NCBI RefSeq assembly: GCF_033949425.1
Contig: NZ_JAXAVX010000012.1
Location: 40,834 to 104,833 of the forward strand
Length of the DNA: 64,000 nt
DNA from: Patulibacter brassicae
GTDB taxonomy: Bacteria; Actinomycetota; Thermoleophilia; Solirubrobacterales; Solirubrobacteraceae
Reading direction: 5' to 3'
The notes beneath the pieces are model-generated. The model made no database searches. It was given only the letters and a program-made list of their open reading frames with translations, and was not told the origin of the DNA. Below are positions 44,297-52,530 of the stretch, piece after piece. Numbering within the stretch: position 1 is the stretch's first letter; each line of letters opens with the position of its first letter. Position numbers and translations under genes: made by a program.

Positions 44297-44515
44297 ATGA
44301 GCACGCCCTCTCCAGAACTGATCGAGCTGCTGCGCTCGCACACCTCGGCTCCGCGCCCGCGACGTGCTCGGCCACGCCCGCATCTCACGACGAACCGCTA
44401 CCTCCAGGGCAAGACCGACGCCCTCGTGATCGACGGCATCACGCCGCCTACGAAGTTCCCGTCACGGCGGACGAAGGCCCGTCCAAGGTTGCCGCATGAG
44501 CAGTCGATCCGATGA
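44297..44515 (+). pseudogene. Decayed C-terminus of a second tyrosine recombinase
   Basis: Two adjacent frames together read ARDVLGHARIS (44355-44387) and TTNRYLQGKTDALVIDGI (44388 onward), the usual LGHxxISTTxRYL end of a tyrosine recombinase with His and Tyr. No single frame contains both, and the rest of the enzyme is missing, so this is a remnant. The frame from ATG 44297 could still yield a 72-residue product, but coding is doubtful. Confidence 0.5.
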
Positions 44516-44672
44516 ACGAGCGGCCGTGACCTCGCAGGGAGGGCGAGCGACGATGGCCGGTGTCGAAGCCGCCGAGGTCGGGGACGTCGGACCGACGCGC
44601 ACGCTCCCTGGCGCGGGAGCTACGAGGAGCCCTGCGACGCCCTGCCATCGGCGACGGAGCCGGTAGTCGAGC

Positions 44673-45398
44673 ATGGTGCCGCAGACCGGAACCGCGTTGC
44701 TGGTCCTCTTCGCGTTCGTCATGCCGGGGTTCGTCGCGACCCTCATGCGTGACCGACTGTTCCTGACCCGCTCGGTGACCGGCGACCTCGAACGGATCCT
44801 CGTCGCGCTGGCCTACAGCGCCACCATCTACGGCGTGGCCGCGGCCGCGCTGGCCATCACCGCGCCACTGACCAGCTTCGGCACCGACGACATCACGACC
44901 GCGTGGCGCGGCCAGAGCCCATTCGCCGTCTACGTCGCGGCCGCCGGCTACGTCCTGCTGCTCGCGCCACTCGTGATCGCGGGCGCCAGCTTCCGCTGGC
45001 ACAACTCCACCACCAGAGGCCAGGTTCTGAAGAGGCTCGACGTCGACCCGGCCCACAACACGCGCTCGGCCTGGGATCACTGGTTCCAGCGACGGGAGCG
45101 CGCGTTGATCATCGTCACGCTCGTCGATGGCGAGAAGACCGCCGGGCTCTTCGACGCCAACAGCATGGCCGGGTACACACGCGACGGCCAGGACCTCTAC
45201 CTCGAGAAGCGCTGGACGCTGAACGAGCACGGCTGGTTCGACCAAGCCGTCGAACAGGGCTACGGCGTCTGGATCCCCGCCAACCAGATCGCCCGGATCG
45301 AGCTCTACCGCCCAACGGAAGACGACGACGAGCCCGAGCCCCGAGCGGAAGGCCAGCACGCCGAGGCTCCGGTCGAGAACCACGACGAACGAAGCTAG
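44673..45398 (+). CDS. DUF6338-family membrane protein
   Basis: 241 residues from ATG 44673. Starts with a hydrophobic segment including FVMPGFVATLMRDRLF, then two more helices (about 45-67 and 87-108) and a cytoplasmic-looking beta-rich part with the pattern WDHWFQRRERALIIVTLVDG and GLFDANSMAGY. This matches the DUF6338 family as I recall it; its function is unknown but it is common on islands. Two small genes follow closely. Confidence 0.75.
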   Translation: MVPQTGTALLVLFAFVMPGFVATLMRDRLFLTRSVTGDLERILVALAYSATIYGVAAAALAITAPLTSFGTDDITTAWRGQSPFAVYVAAAGYVLLLAPLVIAGASFRWHNSTTRGQVLKRLDVDPAHNTRSAWDHWFQRRERALIIVTLVDGEKTAGLFDANSMAGYTRDGQDLYLEKRWTLNEHGWFDQAVEQGYGVWIPANQIARIELYRPTEDDDEPEPRAEGQHAEAPVENHDERS

Positions 45399-45407
45399 AC
45401 TACGGCT

Positions 45408-45581
45408 ATGGAGCGGCACGCCCCGAACGGCCACGCCCCCAAGGAAGGGCGCGACCCCAAGACCACCACCTGGGGCATCAAGCGCGGGGGCTACACGCCC
45501 GTCCCCAGCGGCAAGAGCAGTGCCACGCCGCCGCCTCCTCCCGCCGACCGACGCGCCCCCGCCGCCGCCGCCGAGCGGTAG
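45408..45581 (+). CDS. Small proline-rich protein (57 residues), first of a pair
   Basis: ATG 45408, 9 bases after the DUF6338 stop. Polar N-terminus with a GRDPKTTTWGIKRGGYTPVP stretch, then ATPPPPPADRR and an Ala/Arg tail. The next small protein ends with a similar ATPPPAPADRR. No known family; likely translated with DUF6338. Confidence 0.6.
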   Translation: MERHAPNGHAPKEGRDPKTTTWGIKRGGYTPVPSGKSSATPPPPPADRRAPAAAAER

Positions 45582-45587
45582 CCAGCG

Positions 45588-45767
45588 ATGACCGACGACC
45601 CGTCCCGCGAAGAGACCGCTGGCCACAGCGCCGCTCGACGCATCATCGAAGGAGCGAGCCCTCGGGAAGAGCGTGGCATGAGCCCGCGGGCTATCGCACA
45701 GCCTCGTCCGGCGACGCCGCCCCCCGCGCCCGCCGACCGCCGCGGCCCTGGCAAGCCGAACAGCTGA
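45588..45767 (+). CDS. Small proline-rich protein (59 residues), second of a pair
   Basis: ATG 45588, 6 bases after the previous stop. Acidic/charged N-terminal half (MTDDPSREETAGHSAARRII) and C-terminal ATPPPAPADRRGPGKPNS, similar to its neighbour. The shared tail suggests duplication of a C-terminal module on different N-termini. Confidence 0.55.
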   Translation: MTDDPSREETAGHSAARRIIEGASPREERGMSPRAIAQPRPATPPPAPADRRGPGKPNS

Positions 45768-45854
45768 ATAGCAGGGCGACGGCGACGGTCGGGCTCCGCT
45801 GCCGCGGAGGCTGTCCCTGGCGATCCTGCCATCGTCTCTGTGAGCGCGCTGGTG

Positions 45855-46300
45855 TTACGCGGCGCCTCGTCCTTCGGCGATCTGCTCCGGCGTGACCGGA
45901 CCGCATCCGGAGTTCACGTCGCGGTCCCCGTTCATCGAGACTTGCAAGCTGATGACGTGCTCCGGCTCCCGTTGCGTCGCTGGCTTGCCGACGCGCACTC
46001 GGTCACGGGCCGCCTGATCGGCCTTCCGCGCCGCATCCTGGAGTTCCCGTCTCGTTCGGCGCTTCCCTTCGACCTCGTCCGCCTTCCTGGCCTTGTCGAT
46101 GTCCTCGGCGGTCGCGAGAGCTTGGATCTCCGCCTCGACTTCGGCGCGCTCGGCCACGAGCGCCTCACGGCGTGCCTTGATCGGTTCGATCGCCGGGCCC
46201 TTCGGCGGCGCGGCCTGGCGGTCTGAACGCAACCTCGCGAGCGTACGTCGTTGCAGGTTCGTCGCGGTGCCTTCCTTGACGGCCTCTGCGGCCTCGGCGC
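45855..46300 (-). pseudogene. 3' fragment of a coiled-coil protein gene
   Basis: Minus-strand frame ending TAA at 45855, with a clear coiled-coil region (REALVAERAEVEAEIQAL, then ELQDAARKADQAARDRVR). No start codon and no 5' part: going upstream, it runs into another truncated gene near 46300. The exact left partner is unknown. Confidence 0.5.
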
Positions 46301-47050
46301 GCTGCCGGCGTCGTCGGCGGTCGTGCCGCCGGTGTCCAGCGCGGCGGTGATGCGCCCCGCGCCGTCGACGGCGATCGACGCCCCGGAGCTCTGGCTCTGG
46401 AAGCCGCCCCGGAGCGCGCCGTTCACCGCGACGAGCGGCCCGAAGGCCGAGGCGCCCGGCGCGAGCCGCGCGACGTCGAGGCGCACGACCCCCTCCTCGG
46501 TCGCGCCGAGGAGGCTCAGCGCCACGGTCCCGTCGGCGCCGACGGCGATCGCGCGCACGCGCTCGTTCGCGCTCGCCGTGGTGGCCAGGTCGGTGACGGG
46601 CCGCGGCGTCTCGAAGCTCTCGGCGCCGGGGCGGCGGACCGCGACGTAGGCCCGCGTGCCGCTGTGGACCTTGGCGTCGGTCTGGCTCCACGCCACGACG
46701 ATCGTCCCGTCGGGGGCGACGGCGGCGAACGGCCCGCGCTCGGGCTTGGCGCCCGGCACGGGCTCGCCGTACTCGTCGAGCGACCCGTCGGTGGTCCGGG
46801 TCAGCGCGACCTCGGTGCCGAACGAGGACTCCCCGGCGGCGCGGACGCGGACGACGACGGTGCGGTCGGTCGTGAAGTTCGTGCCCTTCACCCAGCCGGC
46901 GACCGCGACCCCGTCGCGGTTCATCGCGCTCGTGGCGAACGCCGAGGTGCTGAGCGACCCGCTGTCGAGCTTCACCGGGTCGGCGGCGCCGGCCGCGCCG
47001 GCGGCGTACGCCGGGATCGAGGAGGGTGGTACCCCACCGGGGCGGGACGC
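46301..47050 (-). pseudogene. Fragment of a secreted beta-propeller-like protein
   Basis: A frame of about 245 codons with repeats such as VAGWVKGTNFTTDRTVVVRV, PDGTIVVAWSQTD and VGADGTVALSL, as in secreted BNR/propeller-type proteins of this lineage. No signal peptide or start at the 5' side, and it is cut at about 46300, where a different frame with a coiled-coil fragment follows. An internal piece of a larger gene. Junction position approximate. Confidence 0.5.
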
Positions 47051-47113
47051 GGGGCGAACGACGGACGGGTCCCGCCGCCGCGGGCGCGCGCGGCCGGCGG
47101 TCGACCCGACGCA

Positions 47114-47135
47114 TATACCAACGATCGTTAGGATA
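47114..47135. promoter_or_regulatory. Metal-sensor operator (imperfect 22-bp palindrome)
   Basis: The core AACGATCGTT is a perfect 10-bp palindrome, flanked by TATACC and AGGATA so that the 22 bases are nearly self-complementary. It lies 5 bases before the ATG of the ArsR/CadC-type gene, overlapping its likely promoter, the normal place for autorepression. Confidence 0.7.
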
Positions 47136-47140
47136 TCGTC

Positions 47141-47489
47141 ATGTCCGGCGACGCCTGCGACCTCCTCTGCCTCGACCGAGGCGCTGCGCCGGTCGCGACC
47201 GGCGGCCGAGGAGGCCGAGCGCCTCGCCGAGCGCGCGGCCGGGCTCGGCGACCCGACCCGGCTCGTCGTCGCGCTGGCGCTGCGCGACGGCGAGGAGCTC
47301 TGCGTCTGCGACCTCTCGTGGGTCGTCGAGCGGCCGGAGAAGGTCGTCTCGCACCACGTCCGGAAGCTCCGCGCGGCCGGGCTCGTGACGAACCGGCGCG
47401 AGGGGCGGATGGTCATGTACCGGCTGACGCCCGCGGGCGCCGGCCTGCTCGACGCGCTCACCGGTCCGGCCGCGGAGGTGCCGGCATGA
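47141..47489 (+). pseudogene. CadC-type ArsR-family metal sensor with an apparent frameshift
   Basis: ATG 47141 encodes SGDACDLLCLD, the paired N-terminal Cys of CadC-type sensors. From about 47175 homology continues in another frame: ALRRSRPAAEEAERLAERAAG, then ELCVCDLS (the second Cys pair) and VVSHHVRKLRAAGLV (winged helix), ending at 47489. A one-base indel separates the two parts. The Cys arrangement argues for a Cd/Pb/Zn sensor and for the ATG as the true start. Overlaps the P-type ATPase gene by 4 bases. Confidence 0.75.
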
Positions 47490-49624
47490 GCGCCGACCGT
47501 CCGCGCGAGCTGCCGCTGGCCACCGAGCCGGACCCCACCGGCGGCCCTTGCGGCTGCGCGCGCAGCGATCGCGAGGCCACCGCGACCTGCTGCACGCCGG
47601 CGCCGGCGCCGGCCCGAGCGAGCGACCCGTTCGACGCGTGCTGCGCGCCGGCGCCGGCCGTCCGCTACGACGAGTGCGGCTGCGCGATCCCCGACCACGA
47701 CGTCGCGCCGCCGCCCCGGCTGCGCGACGTGCGCGAGATCCGGCTGGCCGTCGTCTCCGGCGTCGCGCTCGGGCTGGCCCTCGCCGCCGGGGCGCTCGGC
47801 GCCGTCGAGGGCGTCGCGCTCGGGCTCGCCGCGCTGGCGATCCTCGCCGGCGGCGCGACGTTCGTGCCCGGCGCGATCCGGGGCCTGCTGGCCCGGCGGC
47901 TCTCCGTCGGCACGCTCATGACGATCGCCGGCGTCGGGGCGATCGCGCTCGGCGAGGTCACCGAGGCGGCGACGCTCGCGTTCCTCTTCGCGATCAGCGA
48001 GGCGCTGGAGAGCTACGCGGTCACCCGCACGCGCCGGAGCCTGCGAGCGCTGCTGGACCTCGTGCCCGATCGCGCGCGCATCCTGCGCGGCGGGCGGGAG
48101 GTCGAGGTCGACCCCGCCGCGCTGCGCCGGGGCGACGTCCTCGTCGTGCGGCCCGGCGAGCGGCTCGCGACCGACGGCGCGATCGTCCGCGGACGGTCCG
48201 CGCTGGACGTCGCCGCGATCACGGGCGAGTCGATGCCGGTCGAGCGCGGTCCCGGCGACGAGGTCCTCGCCGGCACCATCAACGGGGGCGGCGCGCTGGA
48301 GGTCGAGGTGACCGCCACGGCCGCCGACAACTCGCTGGCCCGGATCGTGCGGATCGTCGAGGAGGCGCAGGAGCGCAAGGGCGCCGGCCAGCGGCTCGCC
48401 GCCCGCGTCGCGCGGCCGCTCGTGCCCGGCGTGCTCGTCGCGGCGCTGCTGATCGCGGTGGTCGGCAGCGCCGTCTCCGGGGACCCCGCGGAGTGGATCG
48501 GCCGGGCGCTCGTCGTGCTCGTCGCGGCGGCGCCGTGCGCGTTCGCGATCGCCGTCCCGGTCACCGTGGTGGCCGCGATCGGCGCGGCGACCCGCGCCGG
48601 GGTGCTCATCAAGGGCGGGGCGGCGCTGGAGGCGCTGGGCGGCGTACGGACCGTCGCGCTCGACAAGACCGGGACGCTCACGCGCAACGCGCCGCGGGTC
48701 GTCGACGTCCTGCACGACGAGCGCCACCGTCGGGAGGAGGTCCTGGCGCTCGCGGCGGCGCTCGAGGCCCGCAGCGAGCACCCGCTCGCCCGAGCGATCC
48801 TCGCGGCGTCCCCCGACCCGGTCGTCGCCGACGACGTGCAGGCCATCCCCGGCGACGGCCTGGTCGGCGTCGTCGACGGGGAGGCCGTGCGCCTCGGTCG
48901 GCCCGGATTCGTGTCCCCGGGACCGTGGGCGCCGCGGATCGCGACGCTCCAGGAGCAGGGCGCCACCGTCGTCCTGCTCGAGCGCGCGGGGCGCCTCGCC
49001 GGAGCGGTCGCCGTACGCGACGAGCTGCGCGAGGAGGCGCCGGTCGCCGTCGCCCGGCTCGGCGACCACGGCGTGCGGCGGGTGGCGATGCTCACCGGCG
49101 ACAACGCGCGGGCGGCCGGCGCGCTCGCCGTCGGCGCCGGCATCGCGGACGTCCACGCCGAGCTGCGCCCCGAGGACAAGGCCCGGATCGTCGACCGGCT
49201 CCGCGCGGAGGGCCGGGGGACCGTCGCGATGGTCGGCGACGGCATCAACGACGCACCGGCGCTCGCCACCGCCGACGTCGGGATCGCGATGGGGGCGATG
49301 GGCAGCGACGTCGCGATCGAGACTGCGGACGTCGCGCTGCTCGGCGACGACCTGCGCGCCCTGCCCCGGACGATCGGGCACGCCCGGCGCGCGAACCGGA
49401 TCATGCGGCAGAACCTCGCGCTCTCGGGGGCGATCCTCCTGGCGCTCGTGCCGCTCGCGGCCACGGGCGCCCTCGGCCTGGCGGCCGTCGTGTCGATCCA
49501 CGAGCTGGCCGAGGTCCTCGTGATCGCCAACGGCGTCCGCGCCGCGCGCTGGCCGCGGTCCGCCGCCGCGCCCTCCGGCCCGGTCCCGGCGGCGCCGGCG
49601 CTGCGCCCGACCCCGGCCCGCTGA
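47486..49624 (+). CDS. Heavy-metal-translocating P1B-type ATPase
   Basis: 712 residues. The N-terminus (1-75) is Cys-rich (CGCARS, TCCTPAP, ACCAPAP, ECGC) without a typical GMxCxxC fold. Then transmembrane helices, TGES actuator loop, phosphorylation site DKTGT (Asp393), HP motif in SEHPLARAI, and GDGINDAPAL. The membrane metal site reads A349-P350-C351 rather than CPC. A His-Glu pair lies in helix VSIHELAEVLVIANG near the C-terminus, as in Zn/Cd or CtpG-like pumps. Coupled to the metal sensor. Probable Cd/Zn/Pb exporter; the APC motif makes specificity uncertain. Confidence 0.92.
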   Translation: MSADRPRELPLATEPDPTGGPCGCARSDREATATCCTPAPAPARASDPFDACCAPAPAVRYDECGCAIPDHDVAPPPRLRDVREIRLAVVSGVALGLALAAGALGAVEGVALGLAALAILAGGATFVPGAIRGLLARRLSVGTLMTIAGVGAIALGEVTEAATLAFLFAISEALESYAVTRTRRSLRALLDLVPDRARILRGGREVEVDPAALRRGDVLVVRPGERLATDGAIVRGRSALDVAAITGESMPVERGPGDEVLAGTINGGGALEVEVTATAADNSLARIVRIVEEAQERKGAGQRLAARVARPLVPGVLVAALLIAVVGSAVSGDPAEWIGRALVVLVAAAPCAFAIAVPVTVVAAIGAATRAGVLIKGGAALEALGGVRTVALDKTGTLTRNAPRVVDVLHDERHRREEVLALAAALEARSEHPLARAILAASPDPVVADDVQAIPGDGLVGVVDGEAVRLGRPGFVSPGPWAPRIATLQEQGATVVLLERAGRLAGAVAVRDELREEAPVAVARLGDHGVRRVAMLTGDNARAAGALAVGAGIADVHAELRPEDKARIVDRLRAEGRGTVAMVGDGINDAPALATADVGIAMGAMGSDVAIETADVALLGDDLRALPRTIGHARRANRIMRQNLALSGAILLALVPLAATGALGLAAVVSIHELAEVLVIANGVRAARWPRSAAAPSGPVPAAPALRPTPAR

Positions 49625-50235
49625 TGCCGGGCCCGGCGCTCGCGCTCTACGGCGCGTTCCTGCTCCTCGCCTTCGGCTGGCGGACCGTCGTCCAGCTGCG
49701 CACGACGGGCCGCACCGGCTTCGTCGGCCTGAGCGGCTCGCCGACCCGCCCGGAGTGGTGGGGCGGCGTCCTCTTCGTCGTCGCCCTCGCCGCGGGGCTG
49801 CTGGCCCCGCTGCTGCAGCTCACCGGCGCCGTCGCGCCGCTGGAGGCCGCCGACGGCACCCTCGCGGCGGTGGCCGGCGTGACGCTCGTGGTCGCCGGCA
49901 GCGTCCTGACGCTGGCGGCCCAGCGCGAGATGGGCCGCGAGTGGCGGATCGGCGTCGACGCGGGGGAGCGGACGACGCTCGTCACCGGCGGCCCGTTCGC
50001 ACGCGTCCGCAACCCGGTCTTCACCGCGATGGCCGTCGTGGCCGCCGGCCTGCTGGCGCTCGTGCCGAACGTCGTGGCGCTCGGCGGCCTGCTCGCCCTG
50101 CTCCTCGCCGTCCAGCTCCAGGTCCGCTGGGCGGAGGAGCCCTACCTCGCCCGGGTGCACGGTTCCGCCTACGCCGCCTATGCCGCCCGCGCCGGCCGTT
50201 TCGTACCCGGCATCGGTCGTCGCCGACCCGGATGA
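49624..50235 (+). CDS. Isoprenylcysteine carboxyl methyltransferase (ICMT/PEMT)-family membrane protein
   Basis: 203 residues from ATG 49624 (TGATG with the ATPase stop). Four to five helices; C-terminal AdoMet-binding features GGPFARVRNPVFTAM and WAEEPYLARVHGSAYAAYAAR are typical of this family. Such proteins are frequent beside metal ATPase genes; substrate unknown. Confidence 0.85.
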   Translation: MPGPALALYGAFLLLAFGWRTVVQLRTTGRTGFVGLSGSPTRPEWWGGVLFVVALAAGLLAPLLQLTGAVAPLEAADGTLAAVAGVTLVVAGSVLTLAAQREMGREWRIGVDAGERTTLVTGGPFARVRNPVFTAMAVVAAGLLALVPNVVALGGLLALLLAVQLQVRWAEEPYLARVHGSAYAAYAARAGRFVPGIGRRRPG

Positions 50236-50276
50236 TCAGATCGCGCCGCGTACCGACCGGCTACCGTACGGAACCG

Positions 50277-50612
50277 ATGCTCCGGCGACGGAACGGGCGT
50301 CTGCTCGTCACGATCCTCGCGGTCGCACTCGCCCTCTCCGTGGCGCTGCTGCTGTTGGACGGCGTCGCTCGCTGCGTCGAGTCGGCGCACGCCTTCCCGG
50401 CCCTGCTCCTGCTGCTGCCCGTCCTGCTCGGGCGTCCGCTGGCGGGCGCGGCCCGCTGGCTGCTCGCCTCACCGCCGCCCGACGTGATCTTCCGCGTCGT
50501 GCGCGGTCTCGTGGCGCTCCGCGGGCGCACGACGGCGGCGGTCCGCGGCGGGCGCCTGCTCGGCAGCGCGTTGGCGGTTCGGCCACCGCCGGCCAGCCTG
50601 ATCCTCCGCTAG
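50277..50612 (+). CDS. Small membrane protein, unknown function
   Basis: 111 residues from ATG 50277; an ATG at 50232 overlapping the previous stop is possible but adds AGA/GTA-type rare codons. Two hydrophobic helices (VTILAVALALSVALLLLDG, FPALLLLLPVLLG). No recognised family. It stands between the metal-resistance genes and the oxidase-maturation operon and could belong to either. Confidence 0.5.
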   Translation: MLRRRNGRLLVTILAVALALSVALLLLDGVARCVESAHAFPALLLLLPVLLGRPLAGAARWLLASPPPDVIFRVVRGLVALRGRTTAAVRGGRLLGSALAVRPPPASLILR

Positions 50613-50755
50613 CCCTGCGGCCGCACTCGCGGCCCCGCTGACGGACGCCGGCTCGCCCTCTGCCGAGCCGGGCACCCCTGGAATCGCCGCCCTTTTTCGG
50701 AGCAGGCGCGTCGCGCACGCGCGACGCCCCTCCGCTGACCTTTCCCGAGAGCCGT

Positions 50756-50872
50756 ATGCGCAAGCCCACCTCGCTTCAGGTCGCCCTCGCGATCTTCGTC
50801 CTCGTCCTCGCCCTCACCGCAGTGACGCTCGCACTGCTGTTCGCCGGCTACCGCCCCGGTATCGAGAACTGA
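50756..50872 (+). CDS. Small single-pass membrane protein (38 residues)
   Basis: ATG 50756. A basic start (MRKPTSLQ), one helix (VALAIFVLVLALTAVTLALL) and a short tail FAGYRPGIEN. Probably the first gene of the operon to 57009; the next gene begins 2 bases after it. Peptides like this often accompany oxidase subunits, but no family is recognised. Confidence 0.55.
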   Translation: MRKPTSLQVALAIFVLVLALTAVTLALLFAGYRPGIEN

Positions 50873-50873
50873 C

Positions 50874-51026
50874 GTGCTCGTCCTTGCCCACGTCGGGCAC
50901 TGGTGGCAGATCGTCTTGTACTTCGTCCCGGTCGCGCTGCTGGCGGGCGGGCTCCTGATCGCCGGCCGTCACCTGCCCGAGACTGACGACGGAGAGTGGC
51001 GCGACGACGAGGAGCCCGGCCGATGA
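50874..51026 (+). CDS. Small single-pass membrane protein (50 residues)
   Basis: GTG 50874 to TGA 51026. One central helix (LYFVPVALLAGGLLIAG) and an acidic tail (PETDDGEWRDDEEPGR). Coupled to ctaG by ATGA. Confidence 0.6.
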   Translation: MLVLAHVGHWWQIVLYFVPVALLAGGLLIAGRHLPETDDGEWRDDEEPGR

Positions 51027-51784
51027 ACTGGCTCGGCGCCGCCGACGGGACGCTCGTCCCCGTCGCGCTCGCCGCGACGGCTAGCGGCGGAGCGCTTCTG
51101 CGCCTCGCCGGTCGTCCGGGATGGACCAGCCGTCAGCGCGCGTCGCTCGCTGGTGCGCTCGCGCTGACGGTCGTCGTGCTCGCCGGGCCGTTGGAGTGGC
51201 TCGGGGAGGAGCGGCTGATGTCCGCGCACATGGTGCAGCACCTCTTGGCGTTCTCGGCGATCCCGGCGCTGCTGCTCGCAGGGACTCCCCGGGACGTCCT
51301 GCTGCGCGTCGAGCAGCATCCGGCCTGGCGCTGGATCGCCCGGCCGAGTGGCGCCGCGATCGCCGCCGCGATCGGCGTCGTCGTGATCTGGGGCGCCCAC
51401 GTCCCGCCGGTGCTCGACGGAGCCTTGGAGCGTCCACCGCTGACCGACCTGGGCCATCTCGCGCTGATCGCCGTCGGCGTCGTGTGGCTGTGGCCGATCG
51501 TGGGCCCGTCGCGACTGCGCGGCTTCCGAGCGCTCGGCTATCTGGCGGTCACCGACCTGTTGATCGGCGTCCTCGGCATCTGGTTGGCCTGGTACCCGAG
51601 CCTCGTCTACGACACCTACCAGGCGGTCCCGCCGACCCTCGGGATCGACGCCGAGAACGACCAAGCGCTGGCCGGCGGCATCCTGCTGGTCGTCGCAGAG
51701 CCCTTCCTCGCGATCGAGGTCGTGCGGCTGTTCCTTCGGGCGCTCTCCGACAGTGACGAGGACGAGGAGACGGATGCCGCGTGA
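51023..51784 (+). CDS. ctaG: CtaG/Caa3-type cytochrome c oxidase assembly protein
   Basis: 253 residues, about seven helices. Family motifs: SAHMVQHLL near residue 66, WGAHVPPVLDGAL, and WYPSLVYDTYQAVP. His residues in these loops may bind copper. In Gram-positive bacteria this family helps assemble Cu-containing oxidase. Coupled on both sides (ATGA, GTGA) in an operon with SCO and thiol-redox genes. Confidence 0.9.
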   Translation: MNWLGAADGTLVPVALAATASGGALLRLAGRPGWTSRQRASLAGALALTVVVLAGPLEWLGEERLMSAHMVQHLLAFSAIPALLLAGTPRDVLLRVEQHPAWRWIARPSGAAIAAAIGVVVIWGAHVPPVLDGALERPPLTDLGHLALIAVGVVWLWPIVGPSRLRGFRALGYLAVTDLLIGVLGIWLAWYPSLVYDTYQAVPPTLGIDAENDQALAGGILLVVAEPFLAIEVVRLFLRALSDSDEDEETDAA

Positions 51785-52530
51785 GCGCCGCGGATCCCAC
51801 CGTCTTCGCGGCGTTCGCGGCCGGGATGCTGTCGTTCGCGTCGCCCTGCGTTCTGCCGCTCGTCCCCGGCTACCTGTCCGTGCTCACCGGAGACGCGGTG
51901 GCCGCTGGCGACCGTCGGCCGAGCGTCGGTCGGCTGCTTGGTCCCAGCCTCGTCTTCTGCGGCAGCTTCGTGCTCATCTTCGTCGTCCTGGGGCTCTTCG
52001 CGACGGGGATCGGCGCGCCGCTGGCCCGGCACCGATCGACGCTCGAGGTCGTCTCCGGAGTCCTGCTCATGGTCATGGGAGCCCTGTACCTCCTCGCACC
52101 CCTGTTGCCGATGCTCGATCGCTCGGCACGCCCCGCCGTCGCGCTGCGCCGTGCTGCCTCCGGCAACCCCTTCTTCGCCGGGATGGCCTTCGCGCTCGCT
52201 TGGACGCCCTGCACCGGGCCGATCCTCGGGGCGATCCTGACCGCAGCAGCGACCCGGAGCGGCACCGGTGGCGGTGCCTTCCTGCTGCTCTTCTACGGCC
52301 TGGGCCTCGCCGTGCCGTTCCTGCTGGCGGCCGTGGCCTTCGAACGGGTGACCGCGACCGCGCGGGTGTTGCGCGACCACTACCGGACGCTCTCGGTGAT
52401 CGGGGGCTGCGTCCTGCTCCTCGTCGGGTGGTTGACCGCCAACCACGAGATGACGCGCCTCGCCGGAGACGCCCGCGAGCTGCTCGACGGCCTCGGCCTG
52501 TCTCCCGTCCTGCGCGCGATCGAGCGATGA
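51781..52530 (+). CDS. ccdA: CcdA/DsbD-type thiol:disulfide transmembrane reductase
   Basis: 249 residues from GTG 51781. Six hydrophobic helices with the two redox Cys in their usual places: Cys23 (SFASPCVLPLVPGY) and Cys144 (WTPCTGPILGA). It passes electrons from cytoplasmic thioredoxin to the outside, feeding the SCO or DsbA-like proteins encoded next for haem or Cu-site maturation. Confidence 0.93.
   Translation: MSAADPTVFAAFAAGMLSFASPCVLPLVPGYLSVLTGDAVAAGDRRPSVGRLLGPSLVFCGSFVLIFVVLGLFATGIGAPLARHRSTLEVVSGVLLMVMGALYLLAPLLPMLDRSARPAVALRRAASGNPFFAGMAFALAWTPCTGPILGAILTAAATRSGTGGGAFLLLFYGLGLAVPFLLAAVAFERVTATARVLRDHYRTLSVIGGCVLLLVGWLTANHEMTRLAGDARELLDGLGLSPVLRAIER

Noticed and set aside
44553..44666. 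Short ORF before the DUF6338 gene
   Set aside because: 37 codons, no ribosome site, no motif; indistinguishable from chance in GC-rich DNA.
47381..47400. tRNA T-loop-like string GTGACGAACCGGCG
   Set aside because: Lies inside the winged-helix region of the sensor gene and no arms pair around it.
45932..49501. Very long open frame (over 1100 codons) on the minus strand
   Set aside because: It is mostly antisense to the P-type ATPase and sensor genes; its composition (Arg, Asp, Gly, His rich) is the typical mirror frame of GC-rich coding DNA. Only the 46.3-47.0 kb part has protein-like repeats.
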